DNA from: Lepidostoma basale
Lineage: Eukaryota; Arthropoda; Insecta; Trichoptera; Lepidostomatidae
NCBI GenBank assembly: GCA_022606425.2
Contig: JAHDVF020000240.1
Span: 2,868,501-2,932,500 of the forward strand
Length of the DNA stretch: 64,000 nucleotides
Reading direction: 5' to 3'
Each line of letters opens with the position of its first letter. The first letter of the stretch is position 1. The notes under the pieces are model-generated. The model saw only the letters and a list, made by a program, of their open reading frames with translations, was not told the origin of the DNA and searched no databases. The translations under genes were made by a program, and so were the position numbers. This document shows, one piece after another, positions 51,725 to 61,679 of this stretch.

Positions 51725-51895
51725 TAGAATCTTCTTCTTCTTCCTTATTGTAGACCTATGTGGTCTGTTCTCCAGAGTGTTGCTCCTCCTGTGAGGTAGA
51801 TTCCCAGCTGTCCTTCTATCTTTTAGGTTGTCTTCCACCAGGACGAGTTCCATGAGGTTGATTATGCAATGCAATATAGGGGAGTCTGGTGGTGT
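51725..51895 (-). mobile_element. LINE 3' end related to the tRNA-array LINE
   Basis: GTGGTCTGTTCTCCAGAGTG and TTGCTCCTCCTGTGAGGTAG are the reverse complement of the LINE segment repeated at 58165-58370, 59870-60070 and 61010-61180. Confidence 0.65.
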
Positions 51896-51939
51896 CCATT
51901 TAAATAACTGTTTGAAAACCTTGTATTTTCACAACACTA

Positions 51940-53225
51940 TTAGGTCCTTACATATGAAATTGGCGTTTTGCCGTACTGGCAATTATTATCTCAAATATCT
52001 TCTCTTTGGTTAGGAATTCCAAATTCAAATTTATACAGCTATTTACTCAAGTATTTGTGTTTCGAAAATTATAATTCATTTGTTTTTTCCTCAATTGTTT
52101 TTTTTCTTTGCGTTACTCAGTTTACAAAATGGAAAACTTGAAATATCGCGTTATTTACGAGTACGAGTTCCACCGTGGCACCAGTGCTGCAGAAACGGCT
52201 CGAAGGATTAATGATGTGTATTGCGATGGTGCCGCAAAAGAAAACACAGTGCGTTTTTGGTTCCAACGTTTTCGTTCTGGAAATTTCGACCTGCAGAACA
52301 AGCCCCGTGGACCCCCGGAGGCCAAAGTTGATAATGAAGAATTGAAGGCTATTGTGGAAGCGGATTCATCGCAAACCACGTCCGAGTTAGCTGCAGGCTG
52401 CGGTGTTAGTGATAAAACTGTTTTAATCCACTTCAAGCAAATAGGGAAGGTGAAAAAGCTTGAAAGGTGGGTACCTCACGAATTGAGTGAAGCAAATCAA
52501 CAAACGCGCGTTGACTGCTGCGTTGCATTACTCAACCGGCACAATAATGAAGGGATTTTGAATCGAATCATTACCTGTGATAAAAAGTGGATCCTGTATG
52601 ATAATCGGAAGCGCTCATCGCAATGGCTGAACCCTGCCGAACCAGCCAAACCATGCCCCAAGCGAAAATTGACTCCAAAAAAGTTAGTTGTGAGCGTTTG
52701 GTGGACTAGTGCTGGTGTCGTTCACTACAGCTTTCTTAAATCGAGCCAGACGATTACGGCAGATGTCTATTGTCAGCAACTGCAAACCATGATGGAAAAG
52801 TTAGCTGCTAAACAACCGAGGCTGGTTAATCGCTCTAGGCCACTGCTGCTTCAGGATAACGCTAGACCACACACTGCACAACAGACGGCTACCAAATTAG
52901 AAGAGCTTCAATTGGAATGTCTAAGACATCCACCGTACTCTCCGGACCTTGTCCCAACAGATTACTATTTTTTTAGAAATTTGGATAACTTCTTGTATGG
53001 GAAAAAATTCAACTCCGATGGGGCAGTCCTAGCCGACTTCAAAGATTTTATTGATTCCCGTCCGAATGGTTTTTTTAGTAAAGGGATCGATGAACTACCT
53101 ATGAGATGGCAAAGTGCATAGATAGCAATGGTACATACTTTGATTAAATACATATATTATATTAAAAAAAAATCAACTTTATGTTCCTCCCATACAAAAC
53201 GCCAATTTCATATGTAAGGACCTAA
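51940..53225 (+). mobile_element. Mariner (cecropia-type) copy 2, full length, 1286 bp
   Basis: TIRs start TTAGGTCCTTACATATGAAA and the element is flanked by TA (51938-51939, 53226-53227). It carries one uninterrupted transposase frame (52129-53121). Exactly the same length as copy 1 at 19678-20963, so the two derive from one recent family. Confidence 0.96.
52129..53121 (+). CDS. Mariner transposase, 330 aa, open
   Basis: Cut-and-paste transposase acting on TTAGGTCC TIRs at TA targets. Start MENLKYRVIYEYEF; the two HTH motifs occupy about residues 1-110 (EYEFHRGTSAAETARRINDV, VRFWFQRFRSGNFD, TTSELAAGCGVSDKTVLIHF), followed by WVPHEL, the mariner interdomain motif. Catalytic residues: D in TCDKKW (about 155), D in QDNARPH (about 249), D in SPDLVPTDYYFF 34 residues later (DD34D). 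Two conserved neighbours are changed: E to K in CDEKW and H to Q in HDNARPH. The length is slightly below the usual 340-350 aa. The frame is complete, but the two substitutions make activity uncertain. Confidence 0.93.
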   Translation: MENLKYRVIYEYEFHRGTSAAETARRINDVYCDGAAKENTVRFWFQRFRSGNFDLQNKPRGPPEAKVDNEELKAIVEADSSQTTSELAAGCGVSDKTVLIHFKQIGKVKKLERWVPHELSEANQQTRVDCCVALLNRHNNEGILNRIITCDKKWILYDNRKRSSQWLNPAEPAKPCPKRKLTPKKLVVSVWWTSAGVVHYSFLKSSQTITADVYCQQLQTMMEKLAAKQPRLVNRSRPLLLQDNARPHTAQQTATKLEELQLECLRHPPYSPDLVPTDYYFFRNLDNFLYGKKFNSDGAVLADFKDFIDSRPNGFFSKGIDELPMRWQSA

Positions 53226-53289
53226 TATTTGCACCTCTTACAAACATGTTTCGGGTTACAAACTTCCCTTCTTCAGTGCATGAATCTTC

Positions 53290-53535
53290 AATTTATTTAG
53301 GCTAAAATATATTTTCCTGATACATGTCTCTAGCTTCCTCCACATTAATCATACAAACACGTTGATTCTTCCGACTTCTAGCATGGCCGACTTTTAAAAT
53401 CTGATTAATCTGGTCATGCCTAGTTTTCCTCGGTCTCTCACGACTCCGCACTCCATTCACACCGTTAGCGTATACTTTCTTAAACATTCTTCTCTATGTT
53501 GCATATGTCCAAACCAATGCAGTGAATTAACCAAT
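53290..53535 (-). mobile_element. LINE family A fragment
   Basis: MFKKVYANGVNGVRSRERPR, KTRHDQINQILKVGHARSRK and VEEARDMYQE on the minus strand; HIQHREECLRKYTL-like edge near 53490. Right next to it (53545-53655) is an opposing plus-strand tail of the same family. Confidence 0.75.
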
Positions 53536-53544
53536 TAAATAAAT

Positions 53545-53655
53545 AAAAAATCGACGAGCGTACATATTACGATGAGAGGTATGACAGGACAGATTAGTAT
53601 GGCGGTTAATCCCCTCTATCTCCCCCTTCGGAGAAACAGCGTGATGATTAGTTCT
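53545..53655 (+). mobile_element. LINE family A tail, opposing
   Basis: AAAATCGACGAGCGTACATA, GTATGGCGGTTAATCCCC, CCCCCTTCGGAGAAACAGCGT and TGATGATTAGTT. Confidence 0.65.
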
Positions 53656-54170
53656 TCTTCTTTCTTATTCCAATCCACTCGTGGACAAAGGCCTTCTCCA
53701 TTTGCTTCCAGGTCATTTTGTCTTATGCAGACTACATCCAGGTTATTCCGACATGTCTGTTCAGGTCATCCTTCCACCGTAGTTGCGATCGCCCTGCACT
53801 TCTCTTTGCCGTCCATGGTTTCCAAGTCAGCAGTCTTCTTGTCAATCTTTTGTTCGAGGTTCTGGCTACGTGACCTACTCATTGTCACTTTAGAGTCGCA
53901 ACCTGGTGGATGATGTCAGTGACCTTTGTTTTTTCTCTCACCGTATTGTTTCTGACTTTGTCTCTTAGGCTTATTCCTAAAATTGCTCTTTTCAGGGCTC
54001 TTTAGGTCACTCGTAGTTTCTCGGCACTTTATTTGGACAATGTTATAGTATCGAGGCCATAAGTAGCAACTGGCAGAACAAACGCTTCATAAATTTTTCT
54101 TTTCAGGTTGATTGGTATTTTCCGGTTTTTAAAGACAATAATCATTTTTCTGAAAGCTGCCTGCTGATGA
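53655..54170 (-). mobile_element. LINE (family H) fragment, decayed
   Basis: The plus strand carries GTGGACAAAGGCCTTCTCCA, CATCCAGGTTATTCCGACAT, CTTCCACCGTAGTTGCGATC and GCCGTCCATGGTTTCCAAGT, as in 46500-46750. Upstream codons for QLQAAFRKMIIVFKNRKIPI-like residues (54170-54060) extend it. Confidence 0.75.
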
Positions 54171-54368
54171 TGAGTTAGTATATAAAAAAAAAATTCACGT
54201 TAAAATTTATTTTTTACATATTTGACGTTTGAAATATATTTTTTTTGTATACTTTTAAACACATTATTCATTACTCCTTTTTACGTTCTGCCAATCTTTT
54301 TCCTTAAACGCAAACGTGAATTTGGTACCTACAAAGTAGCAAAAAATCTACCCGGAAAGCTAAAAAAG
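54171..54368. other. Left edge of the tRNA array
   Basis: AT-rich, ending in an A tract that on the minus strand is the T-rich Pol III terminator of the first tRNA gene. Confidence 0.45.
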
Positions 54369-54440
54369 GGGCTCGTCCGGGATTTGAACACGGGACCTCT
54401 CGCACCCAAAGCGAAAATCATACCCCTAGACCAACGAGCC
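54369..54440 (-). tRNA. tRNA-Pro(TGG), pair 1 minus, T-stem mismatch
   Basis: 72 nt, 7-bp acceptor stem GGCTCGT/ACGAGCC. Anticodon TGG at 54408-54406. A box TGGTCTAGGGGT, B box region carries GTGTTCAAATCC instead of GGGTTCAAATCC, which breaks one T-stem pair. TTTTTT follows the gene. Possibly a weakened or pseudo copy. Confidence 0.85.
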
Positions 54441-54596
54441 AGGTGAACATTGCTAATCGTATTTCAACTATAATGGAATTGCGGGCTAAACGTGACTGAT
54501 TGTACTTGCTGACTTGACAAATAAATTTGATGACATAGTGATAACAAACACTGGAATATCTCTTGTTTATTGCTTAAATTATTCCATTGCTTATAT

Positions 54597-54668
54597 GGCT
54601 CGTTGGTCTAGGGGTATGATTTTCGCTTAGGGTGCGAGAGGTCCCGGGTTCAAATCCCGGACGAGCCC
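54597..54668 (+). tRNA. tRNA-Pro(AGG), pair 1 plus
   Basis: 72 nt, all stems pair; anticodon AGG (54629-54631) in loop TTAGGGT. Internal A and B boxes intact, followed by a run of more than ten T. Head-to-head with the TGG gene, 156 bp apart. Confidence 0.95.
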
Positions 54669-55055
54669 AAGTTTTTTTTTTTGTTTTCTTCAAGGTTGCA
54701 ACATAATGCATTTAACATAAAAGATTTTCAATATAAGTGGAATAGTGTAAATACGATAGTTCTCAGGTGTTTAAGCAGGGTTATTATGGGTCAAAGCAGA
54801 AAGAATTCTAAGATGCAAAAATGATTTAATTTTAGAAATAAAAAATAAAAAAAATAAAACCGATAAGGAAATTATGACGAAATAAATTAATAATGTAATG
54901 TAAATGGTCAACTCATAATATTAAGGTATACTATCTCTGAATATATAATATTAAAAAGAGAAACTTTGAATATCAAAATATTTACATCCTTTTACTCAGA
55001 GTTGGAACAAGTAAATGTGAGTGAAATCGGATTTAATGAGTGTAAAAACAAAACA
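54669..55055. other. Array spacer
   Basis: Carries GGTTATTATGGGTCAAAGCA and TTCTCAGGTGTTTAAGCAGG, repeated after each later plus-strand tRNA. Otherwise AT-rich. Confidence 0.5.
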
Positions 55056-55059
55056 AAAC

Positions 55060-55975
55060 AAATCATTACGCCGTTTCGCTGCAGGGGCAGGCAGAGAGAA
55101 TGGACCGCCACACTACTCTATCCTGACACATCCTTCTAGCTTTCTCCACATTCATACAAAGATTCATGCACGCACGTCGATTCTTCCGACTTCTAACATT
55201 ACCAACAATTAAAATTTGATTTAATTAATTTGGTCAAGCCATTTTTTCCTCGACTCCGTACTCCATTTACATCGTTAACGTATATTATGAGCTCCATATG
55301 TCCGAACCAACGCAACGATCCTTTCATAATTTTGTTCATAAAATCCTCTTCCGCTCTACATTCCTTTCTTATATCAGCATTTGATAATCAAATGATTTTA
55401 CTGAAATCTCTTGATGGAAGTTCATTTTAAATAATAATTAAATAAAACGATGTTTCTTAACTACTTCCACTTTTGTCTTTATTAAGACAGCGACCGACAG
55501 ACTGACCAGTCTGTCGATGCCTGCGAGCCTGGCGAAACCGGTTGCTGTCTAAATAAAGACAAAAGTGGAAGTAGTTAAAGAACATCGTTTTATTTAATTA
55601 TTATCAGCATTTTAAATTCTGTGTTACATCGTTCTACAGACATACGAGTACGTCTTAGGGACCTCATGTCTACCGCATTTATTCTGCTCTCATCCTTATT
55701 AGTTCCATGCTTGCTTCCATATATAAGGGTTGGGACCAGAACTTCATCGTGAACGGCCATTTTCGTTTTTATTGATATATTCTTGTTTCCAGTAACTATT
55801 TTTAAAGCTGTAATCCGCACCAACCCTTCTTTCGACGTCACTATCCGTTCAGCCATCCGCTTTGAACATGGTACCTAAGTACACAAATTCACTCCAAGTT
55901 ATCTTCGTTCACACTTATGTTACAGACTATCCAAAAACGATCACTTTTGACTTTCCGACATTCATCATATTGACT
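55060..55975 (-). mobile_element. LINE family A, split by a fold-back element
   Basis: 55060-55383 and 55609-55975 form one minus-strand family A copy (tail CTGCAGGGGCAGGCAG; PYVRTNATILS and LRGKVESR-like codons; then VLVPTLIYGSK, KAVHDEVLV-like and VGKSKVIVFG-like codons). The gap is the insertion at 55384-55608. Inserted between tRNA pairs 1 and 2. Confidence 0.8.
55384..55608. mobile_element. Fold-back element inserted in the LINE
   Basis: TATCAGCATTT occurs on both sides (target duplication). Arms: TAATTAAATAAAACGATG ... CCACTTTTGTCTTTATTAAG and CTAAATAAAGACAAAAGTGG ... CATCGTTTTATTTAATTA. The centre has CCGACAGACTGACCAGTCTG and GCGAAACCGG. One arm also occurs at 17411-17545. Confidence 0.85.
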
Positions 55976-56539
55976 TGCATACTTCTCATATTCTCGACAT
56001 CTTATAATACAGGGTGGCGCATAATGACCTTTTTACCCTTTATTGGTTTCAAAATTTAATAATCCTTTTTGGTTATCTCATTACTTACATTCTACGTGTA
56101 CGAGTATGTTAGTTATTTCAATTTTTTATTTGTAAATTATGAGTATACCTTCAATTCTACAGAGCTGACTCAGTCAAGCTCTGCGGTCCATGGACTATCT
56201 ATATATGTTCCGACATTCACCTAACAGCTGAGGAAACCATGGAAAATCTCAACCGGAACATTTAAGAGACGACTATGAGACTATGTCAGTCGTAAGTTGT
56301 GATTCATTATAATCTTTTTTGTGGATCATGATTTTGGAAGTACAAGCTCTTTCACGTGTTTTGATTCATGATAGAAGGGTTTCTTGGAGGACGCTGTAGG
56401 TTAAGTTTGACACGTGGACCTGACAAACTAGATAGGGAGGAGTTTAGGGAGATAAGGAAGCCTTATTGTAAGCGGGGTAAGTTGATAGAACATAAAATAC
56501 GATTTTGGCTTAAAAAATTATATGAATATGTGCAAAAAA
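55976..56539. repeat. Array unit sequence with repeated block
   Basis: TACAGGGTGGCGCATAATGA starts a block that recurs before later tRNA pairs as ACAGGCTGGCACATAATGAC. AGAAGGGTTTCTTGGAGGAC and GGACCTGACAAACT (about 56370-56440) recur at 58005-58060, 59705-59760 and 60850-60910. The open frames in it are not conserved between copies. Confidence 0.65.
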
Positions 56540-56611
56540 GGGCTCGTCCGGGATTTGAACCCGGGACCTCTCGCACCCAAAGCGAAAATCATACCCCTAG
56601 ACCAACGAGCC
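56540..56611 (-). tRNA. tRNA-Pro(TGG), pair 2 minus
   Basis: 72 nt; stems complete, anticodon TGG (56579-56577), B box GGTTCAAATCC, terminator TTTTTTG on the minus strand. Confidence 0.95.
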
Positions 56612-56760
56612 AGGCGAACATTGCTAATCGTATCTTAACTACAATGGAATTGCGGGCAAAATGTGACTGATTGTACTTGCCGACTTGACAACTAAGTTTG
56701 ATGACATAGTGACGCTGGAATGTCTACAGTTTATTGCTTAAATTATTCCATTGTTTACAT

Positions 56761-56832
56761 GGCTCGTTGGTCTAGGGGTATGATTTTCGCTTAGGGTGCG
56801 AGAGGTCCCGGGTTCAAATCCCGGACGAGCCC
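56761..56832 (+). tRNA. tRNA-Pro(AGG), pair 2 plus
   Basis: 72 nt; anticodon AGG (56793-56795); stems intact; T8 terminator 5 nt downstream. Spacer to the partner gene 149 bp. Confidence 0.95.
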
Positions 56833-58515
56833 GGAATTTTTTTTGTCTAATCACAAGTTTTTTTTTCTTCGTGGTTGCAATATAACGTATTTGTCATAAA
56901 AATACTTTCAATATTAGTGGGGAAGTGTTATAACGAAAGTACTCAGGCTATTTTTTTTAGCTGGGTTATTATGGATCAAAGCACAAGAATTCTAAATTGC
57001 AAAAAGAATTAATTTTTTGGAAAAAAGAAATTAACATTGTGATGTTAATAGTTAACTAATAATATAACGGAATACTGCCTCTGAGCATATTGAAAAGAGG
57101 AACTTTAAAATATCAAAAAATGGACATCCTTTTACTTGTAAAGTTGGAATAAATAAATGTATGTTTATTTATTTACATTTGTTTAATTATTTATTTTCAT
57201 AATTTTGTCTGCATCATCCATATTATAATTTTTTTTTTATGTATAATTGTAGCTACCTAATTACCGATTTTCCACGTTATAATTAAGTAATATAAAATTA
57301 TTTACAATATTACTAATTTGTCTAACTCATTGATGTTGAATTTCTTTCAGGTATAATTACTTTGTTTTCCCAACTTAATTGTTCATATTATTGTGTGTAG
57401 TTTCTTCCCCTATAAATATATTTATCTTTAGTTTATTGTAACACCTGACGATCGTAACATCGGTTACCGAAATCGGTTACCGTTTTTTAAAAAAAAAAAA
57501 ATTGATATTAAAACAGTGTTTTTAATTTAAAAGGGAATAAATAAAATAAAGTGAAATCAGAGTTAATAGAGTTGACTTAGTCAAGCTCTGGGGTCCATGG
57601 GCTATCTATAATCTGTATATGTTTCGACATTCACCTTATAGCTGAGGAAATCATGGAAAACCTCAAGCGGAACATTTAGTGTATGACTATGGGAAGAATA
57701 AATAGATGTTCGAAAATGCTTATTATAAAAGAATAATTGTGTAAACTTAGTAGTATAAGACTATGTGGAGAAGAGATTCACTATATTTACAAATTTGATG
57801 TTATTTAGTGTCCTTAATTTAGTAATTATGCTGAGAGCCATCGACTGGAATGTCAGTCGCAAGTTTTGATTCATTATGATCTCACAATCATGATCTTTAT
57901 CATGGATGATGGTTTTGGAAGTACCAGCTCGGAGGCTATTACTCTTCTACATGTTTGAATTATCGTTTTTGGATATTGATCTTAGGTATACTTGGGTCAT
58001 GAGAGAAGGGTTTCTTGAAGGACGTAGTAGGTTGAGTTCGACACTTAGACCTGACAAACTGGATACGGAAGAGTTTAGGGAGATAAAAAGCCTTAAGTAA
58101 GGGCGGTGTAAGTATCTTTATGGTAAATTTTAATAGTATCAGTAAAATATAAGGATATTATTTGTAGTAGACAACGAAAGTGACTGGTACGGTTATGTCC
58201 AAAGAGTGGACACTACCAGACTCCCATATATTGCACTACATAATCAGCTTCACAGGACTCGTTCCCGCGAAAATCTCCTAAAAGATGGAAAGATGGCGGG
58301 GCCATCCACTCACAGGAGGAGCAACCCTCTGGAGAACAGACCACATACGTTTAAGGAAGAAGAGGTAAAAACAAACATATATTTTTTTCTAAAAGCCAAT
58401 TTCTATGTGTATGGTTAAACGTGAATATTATGATATTTTAAGCCCTGTAGTGATTGAGGTTGATAGAACAGAATATAAGATTAACGCTTAAAAATTATAA
58501 AAACACTTATAAAAA
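56833..58515. repeat. Array unit between pairs 2 and 3
   Basis: After the conserved post-tRNA block comes an insertion containing a hairpin module (CCTGACGATCGTAACATCGG then TTACCGAAATCGG, 57442-57478) and the TGACTTAGTCAAGCTCTG block also seen at 56163. Then the AGAAGGGTTTCTTG block (58003) and a LINE 3' fragment (58165-58370: GYVQRVDTTRLPYIALHNQL, NLLKDGKMAGPSTHRRSNPL). Confidence 0.6.
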
Positions 58516-58587
58516 GGGCTCGTCCGGGATTTGAACCCGGGACCTCTCGCACCCAAAGCGAAAATCATACCCCTAGACCAACGAGCC
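58516..58587 (-). tRNA. tRNA-Pro(TGG), pair 3 minus
   Basis: 72 nt; anticodon TGG (58555-58553); T5 directly after the gene on the minus strand. Confidence 0.95.
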
Positions 58588-58719
58588 AGGTGAACATTGT
58601 TCATCGTATTTTAACATCAATGGGATTGCGGGCAAAACGTGACTTGACGACTAAATTTTATGACATAGTGACGCCGAAATGTCTATAGTTTATTGCTTAA
58701 ATTATTCCATTGTTTACAT

Positions 58720-58791
58720 GGCTCGTTGGTCTAGGGGTATGATTTTCGCTTAGGGTGCGAGAGGTCCCGGGTTCAAATCCCGGACGAGCCC
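58720..58791 (+). tRNA. tRNA-Pro(AGG), pair 3 plus
   Basis: 72 nt; anticodon AGG (58752-58754); T6 five nt downstream. Shortest pair spacer (132 bp) because a block around ACGTGACTTGACG is deleted. Confidence 0.95.
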
Positions 58792-60211
58792 AGATATTTT
58801 TTCGTCTCATCAAAATTATTTTTTTGTTTTCTTCGATGTTGCAATATAACGCATTTAACATGAAATGATTATTTATATTAGTGGGATAGTTTATATATGG
58901 GTACGATAGTTCTCAGGTGTTCAGCAGGGTTATTATGGGTATAAAGGCAGAAGAATTCTTATCTGCAAAAATAAATTGAACTTTTGAAAATAAAAAAATT
59001 AATATATCGAAAAAATAAGTTAATGATGTAATGTAAATAAATAGTTACTCGGAATATATTGAAAAAATGAAGTATCAAATAATGAAAAATATATCATTTT
59101 ACTGAAAGTTGGATCAAGTAAAATGAGTGAAGTCGGAGTTAATGAAATGTAAATGCTAATAATGGAAAATTCCAGGTGTTTAAAAATTGCTCAATTTGTA
59201 GTATTCAAGATCTATTCGCTCCAAACACTGTCAAATACCGTTCTCTGGAGCATGGCAGGCGAAAAGCCAATCAGAGAACAAGTCGCTAGACGCAAATGGC
59301 TTTGGATCGGTCAAACTCTGAGACGGAACCCAGCCTGCATCGCTCAGATCGCACTAGACTGGTCTCCTATGGAGGGAAAGAAGAAGCGAAGCAGACCTAG
59401 AGCCACCTGGAGAAGAGCCCTACAGGACGAGGTCAAAGCAGCAGGCCTCACTTGGGATGATGTTAGGCATCAGGCATGCGATAGAGTCGGGTGAAGAAGG
59501 CTTCTTGAGGCCTAATGCACTGCGGAGGTATGACAGGAAGAGAAGGAGAAGAAATGCTAATAACACAGGCTGGCACATAATGACCATTTTAATATTCTTC
59601 ATGGACTTTGGTTTTTGAGGTACTGGCTCGGAGGCTATTGCTCTCAAATGTGTTTGAATAATTGTTGTTGGATATTGATCTTGGGTATAATTGAGTGATG
59701 AGAGAAATGTTTCTTAAATAACGTTGTGTGTTCGGTTTGATACCTGGACCTGACAAATTGGATAGGAAAGAGTTTGTAAGATAGAGAAACCTTAAGTAAG
59801 ATCAGGGTAAGTACCTTTATGGTAAATTGTTTAATATATCATAAAAATATATAAGGATATTTTTTGTATTAGACAACGTAAGAGGCTAGTACGGTTATGT
59901 CCAAAGAATGGACACTACCAGACTCCCATATATTGCACTACATAATCAGCTTCACAGGACTCGTCCCCGCGGAAATATCCTAAAAGATGGCTGAATGGCG
60001 GGGCATCCACTCACAGGAGGAGCAACCCTTTGGAGAACAGATCGCATAGGTTCAAGGAAGAAGAAATAAAAATAAAAATATTTTTTCTAAATGGCCAACT
60101 TCTATGTGTACGGATAAACGTGAATCATATGATATTTTAAGCGCTATGGTGATTGAAGTTGATTTCTATACGATTTTCGCTTAAAAATTATAAAAAAACA
60201 CGTGTAAACAA
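58792..60211. repeat. Array unit between pairs 3 and 4
   Basis: Post-tRNA block, then a family D LINE (59153-59545: AGEKPIREQVARRKWLWIGQ, RRNPACIAQIALDWSPMEG, RATWRRALQDEVKAAGLTW, open in one frame), then the ACAGGCTGGCACATAATGAC block (59569) and the LINE 3' fragment at 59870-60070. Confidence 0.65.
59153..59545 (+). mobile_element. LINE family D 3' fragment in the tRNA array
   Basis: Open frame to 59492: MLIMENSRCLKIAQFVVFKI, SMAGEKPIREQVARRKWLWI, IALDWSPMEGKKKRSRPRAT, DEVKAAGLTWDDVRHQACDR. Ends in AGGAAGAGAAGGAGAAG. Best-preserved 3' end of the family in the window. Confidence 0.82.
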
Positions 60212-60283
60212 GGGCTCGTCCGGGATTTGAACCCGGGACCTCTCGCACCCAAAGCGAAAATCATACCCCTAGACCAACGAGCC
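60212..60283 (-). tRNA. tRNA-Pro(TGG), pair 4 minus
   Basis: 72 nt; anticodon TGG (60251-60249). No T run directly after the gene: CCTTG then the first T7 about 20 nt further, so its transcript may have a longer trailer. Confidence 0.93.
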
Positions 60284-60432
60284 AGGTGAACAATGCTAAT
60301 CGTATCTTAACTACAATGGAATTGTGGGTAAAACGTGACTGATTTTACTTGCCGACTTGACAACTAAATTCGATGACACAGTGACACTGGAAATTCTATT
60401 GTTTATTGCTTAAATTATTCCAGTACTTACGT

Positions 60433-60504
60433 GGCTCGTTGGTTTAGGGGTATGATTTTCGCTTAGGGTGCGAGAGGTCCCGGGTTCAAATCCCGGACGA
60501 GCCC
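60433..60504 (+). tRNA. tRNA-Pro(AGG), pair 4 plus
   Basis: 72 nt; anticodon AGG (60465-60467). One D-arm change, TGGTTTAGGGG instead of TGGTCTAGGGG, turning a C-G pair into U-G. T6 seven nt downstream. Confidence 0.93.
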
Positions 60505-61439
60505 AAATAATTTTTTGACCTATCACAAGTTTTTTTTGGGTTTTTTCGTGGTTGCAGAATTACGCATTTAACATTAAAGGATTTTGAATATTTGCGGGAT
60601 ATTTTTATACAATAGTTCTCAAGTGTTTAGCAGGGTTATTTTGGGTCAATATGGGCAGAATAATCCTTAGCTGCAAAAATAAATTGAAGAAGAAGAAATG
60701 CTAGGAATACAGGCTGGCACATAATGACCATTTTGATATTCTTCATGGATCTTGGTTTTGGAAGTACTAGCTCGCAGGCTTTTGCTCTCCAATGTGTTTG
60801 AAAAATCGTTGTTGGATATTGATATTGGGTATAATTTGGTGATGAGAGAGGGGTTTCTTGGAGAACATTGCGGGTTGGGTTTGACACGTGGACCTGACAA
60901 ACTGGACAGGGAGGAGATTGGGGACATAGGTAACCCTTAAATAAGGCAGAGTAAGTACCTTTATGGCACATTGTTTAATATATCATAAAAATATATAATT
61001 TGTATTATAGTAGACAACGAAAGAGACTGGTTGAGACTGACTCCCCCATATTGCAATACATAATCCAAACGAGAATCGTTCTCGTGGAAGACCTCCTAAA
61101 AATGGAAGCATAGCTGGGAATCTACTCATTGGAGGAGCAACCCTCTGGAAAACAGACCACATAGGTGAACATATAGAAAGGAAGAAGATGAAAAAATAGA
61201 TATATTTTTTATTAAGGCTTCTAATGATTAAACATGAATCTTATATATAATATATACACAATATTTTAAGCGCTGTGGTAATGGAAGTTGATAGAACAGA
61301 AAATACGACTTTGATTAAAAATATATAAAAAACATATTAAACAGCAAAATTAAAAAAAATTGTTTTATGTATCACGGTTGTATTTTAAAGTATCATAGTG
61401 TTTCGGCCAAAACAATGGACTATAAAAACATATGAAAAA
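60505..61439. repeat. Array unit between pairs 4 and 5
   Basis: Post-tRNA block, ACAGGCTGGCACATAATGAC block (60711), GAGAGGGGTTTCTTGGAGAA block, LINE 3' fragment (61010-61180), and at about 61335-61430 a ~100-bp dispersed repeat (TCATAGTGTTTCGGCCAAAA) also present, reversed, at 16470-16560. Confidence 0.65.
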
Positions 61440-61511
61440 GGGCTCGTCCGGGATTTGAACCCGGGACCTCTCGCACCCAAAGCGAAAATCATACCCCTAG
61501 ACCAACGAGCC
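61440..61511 (-). tRNA. tRNA-Pro(TGG), pair 5 minus
   Basis: 72 nt; anticodon TGG (61479-61477); stems complete; T5 follows. It is flanked by the spacer end (ATGTAAACAATG) that in pairs 1-4 borders the AGG gene. Confidence 0.95.
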
Positions 61512-61679
61512 ATGTAAACAATGTAATAATTTAAGCAATTAATAATAGAAATACCAGTGTTCGTTATCAACAGGTCATCAAATTTAGTTGTCAAGTCGGC
61601 AAGTATGTACAATGAATCACGTTTTTGCCTGCAGTTCTCAGTTCTGTTATAATTGAAACATGATTTGCAGTACATATCC

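Noticed and set aside
60636..60971. Minus-strand frame with a hydrophobic stretch (KMVIMCQPVFLAFLLLQFIF) in the tRNA array, also at 59420-59647
   Set aside because: The equivalent frames in the other array units are broken and differ, so no conserved protein is supported.
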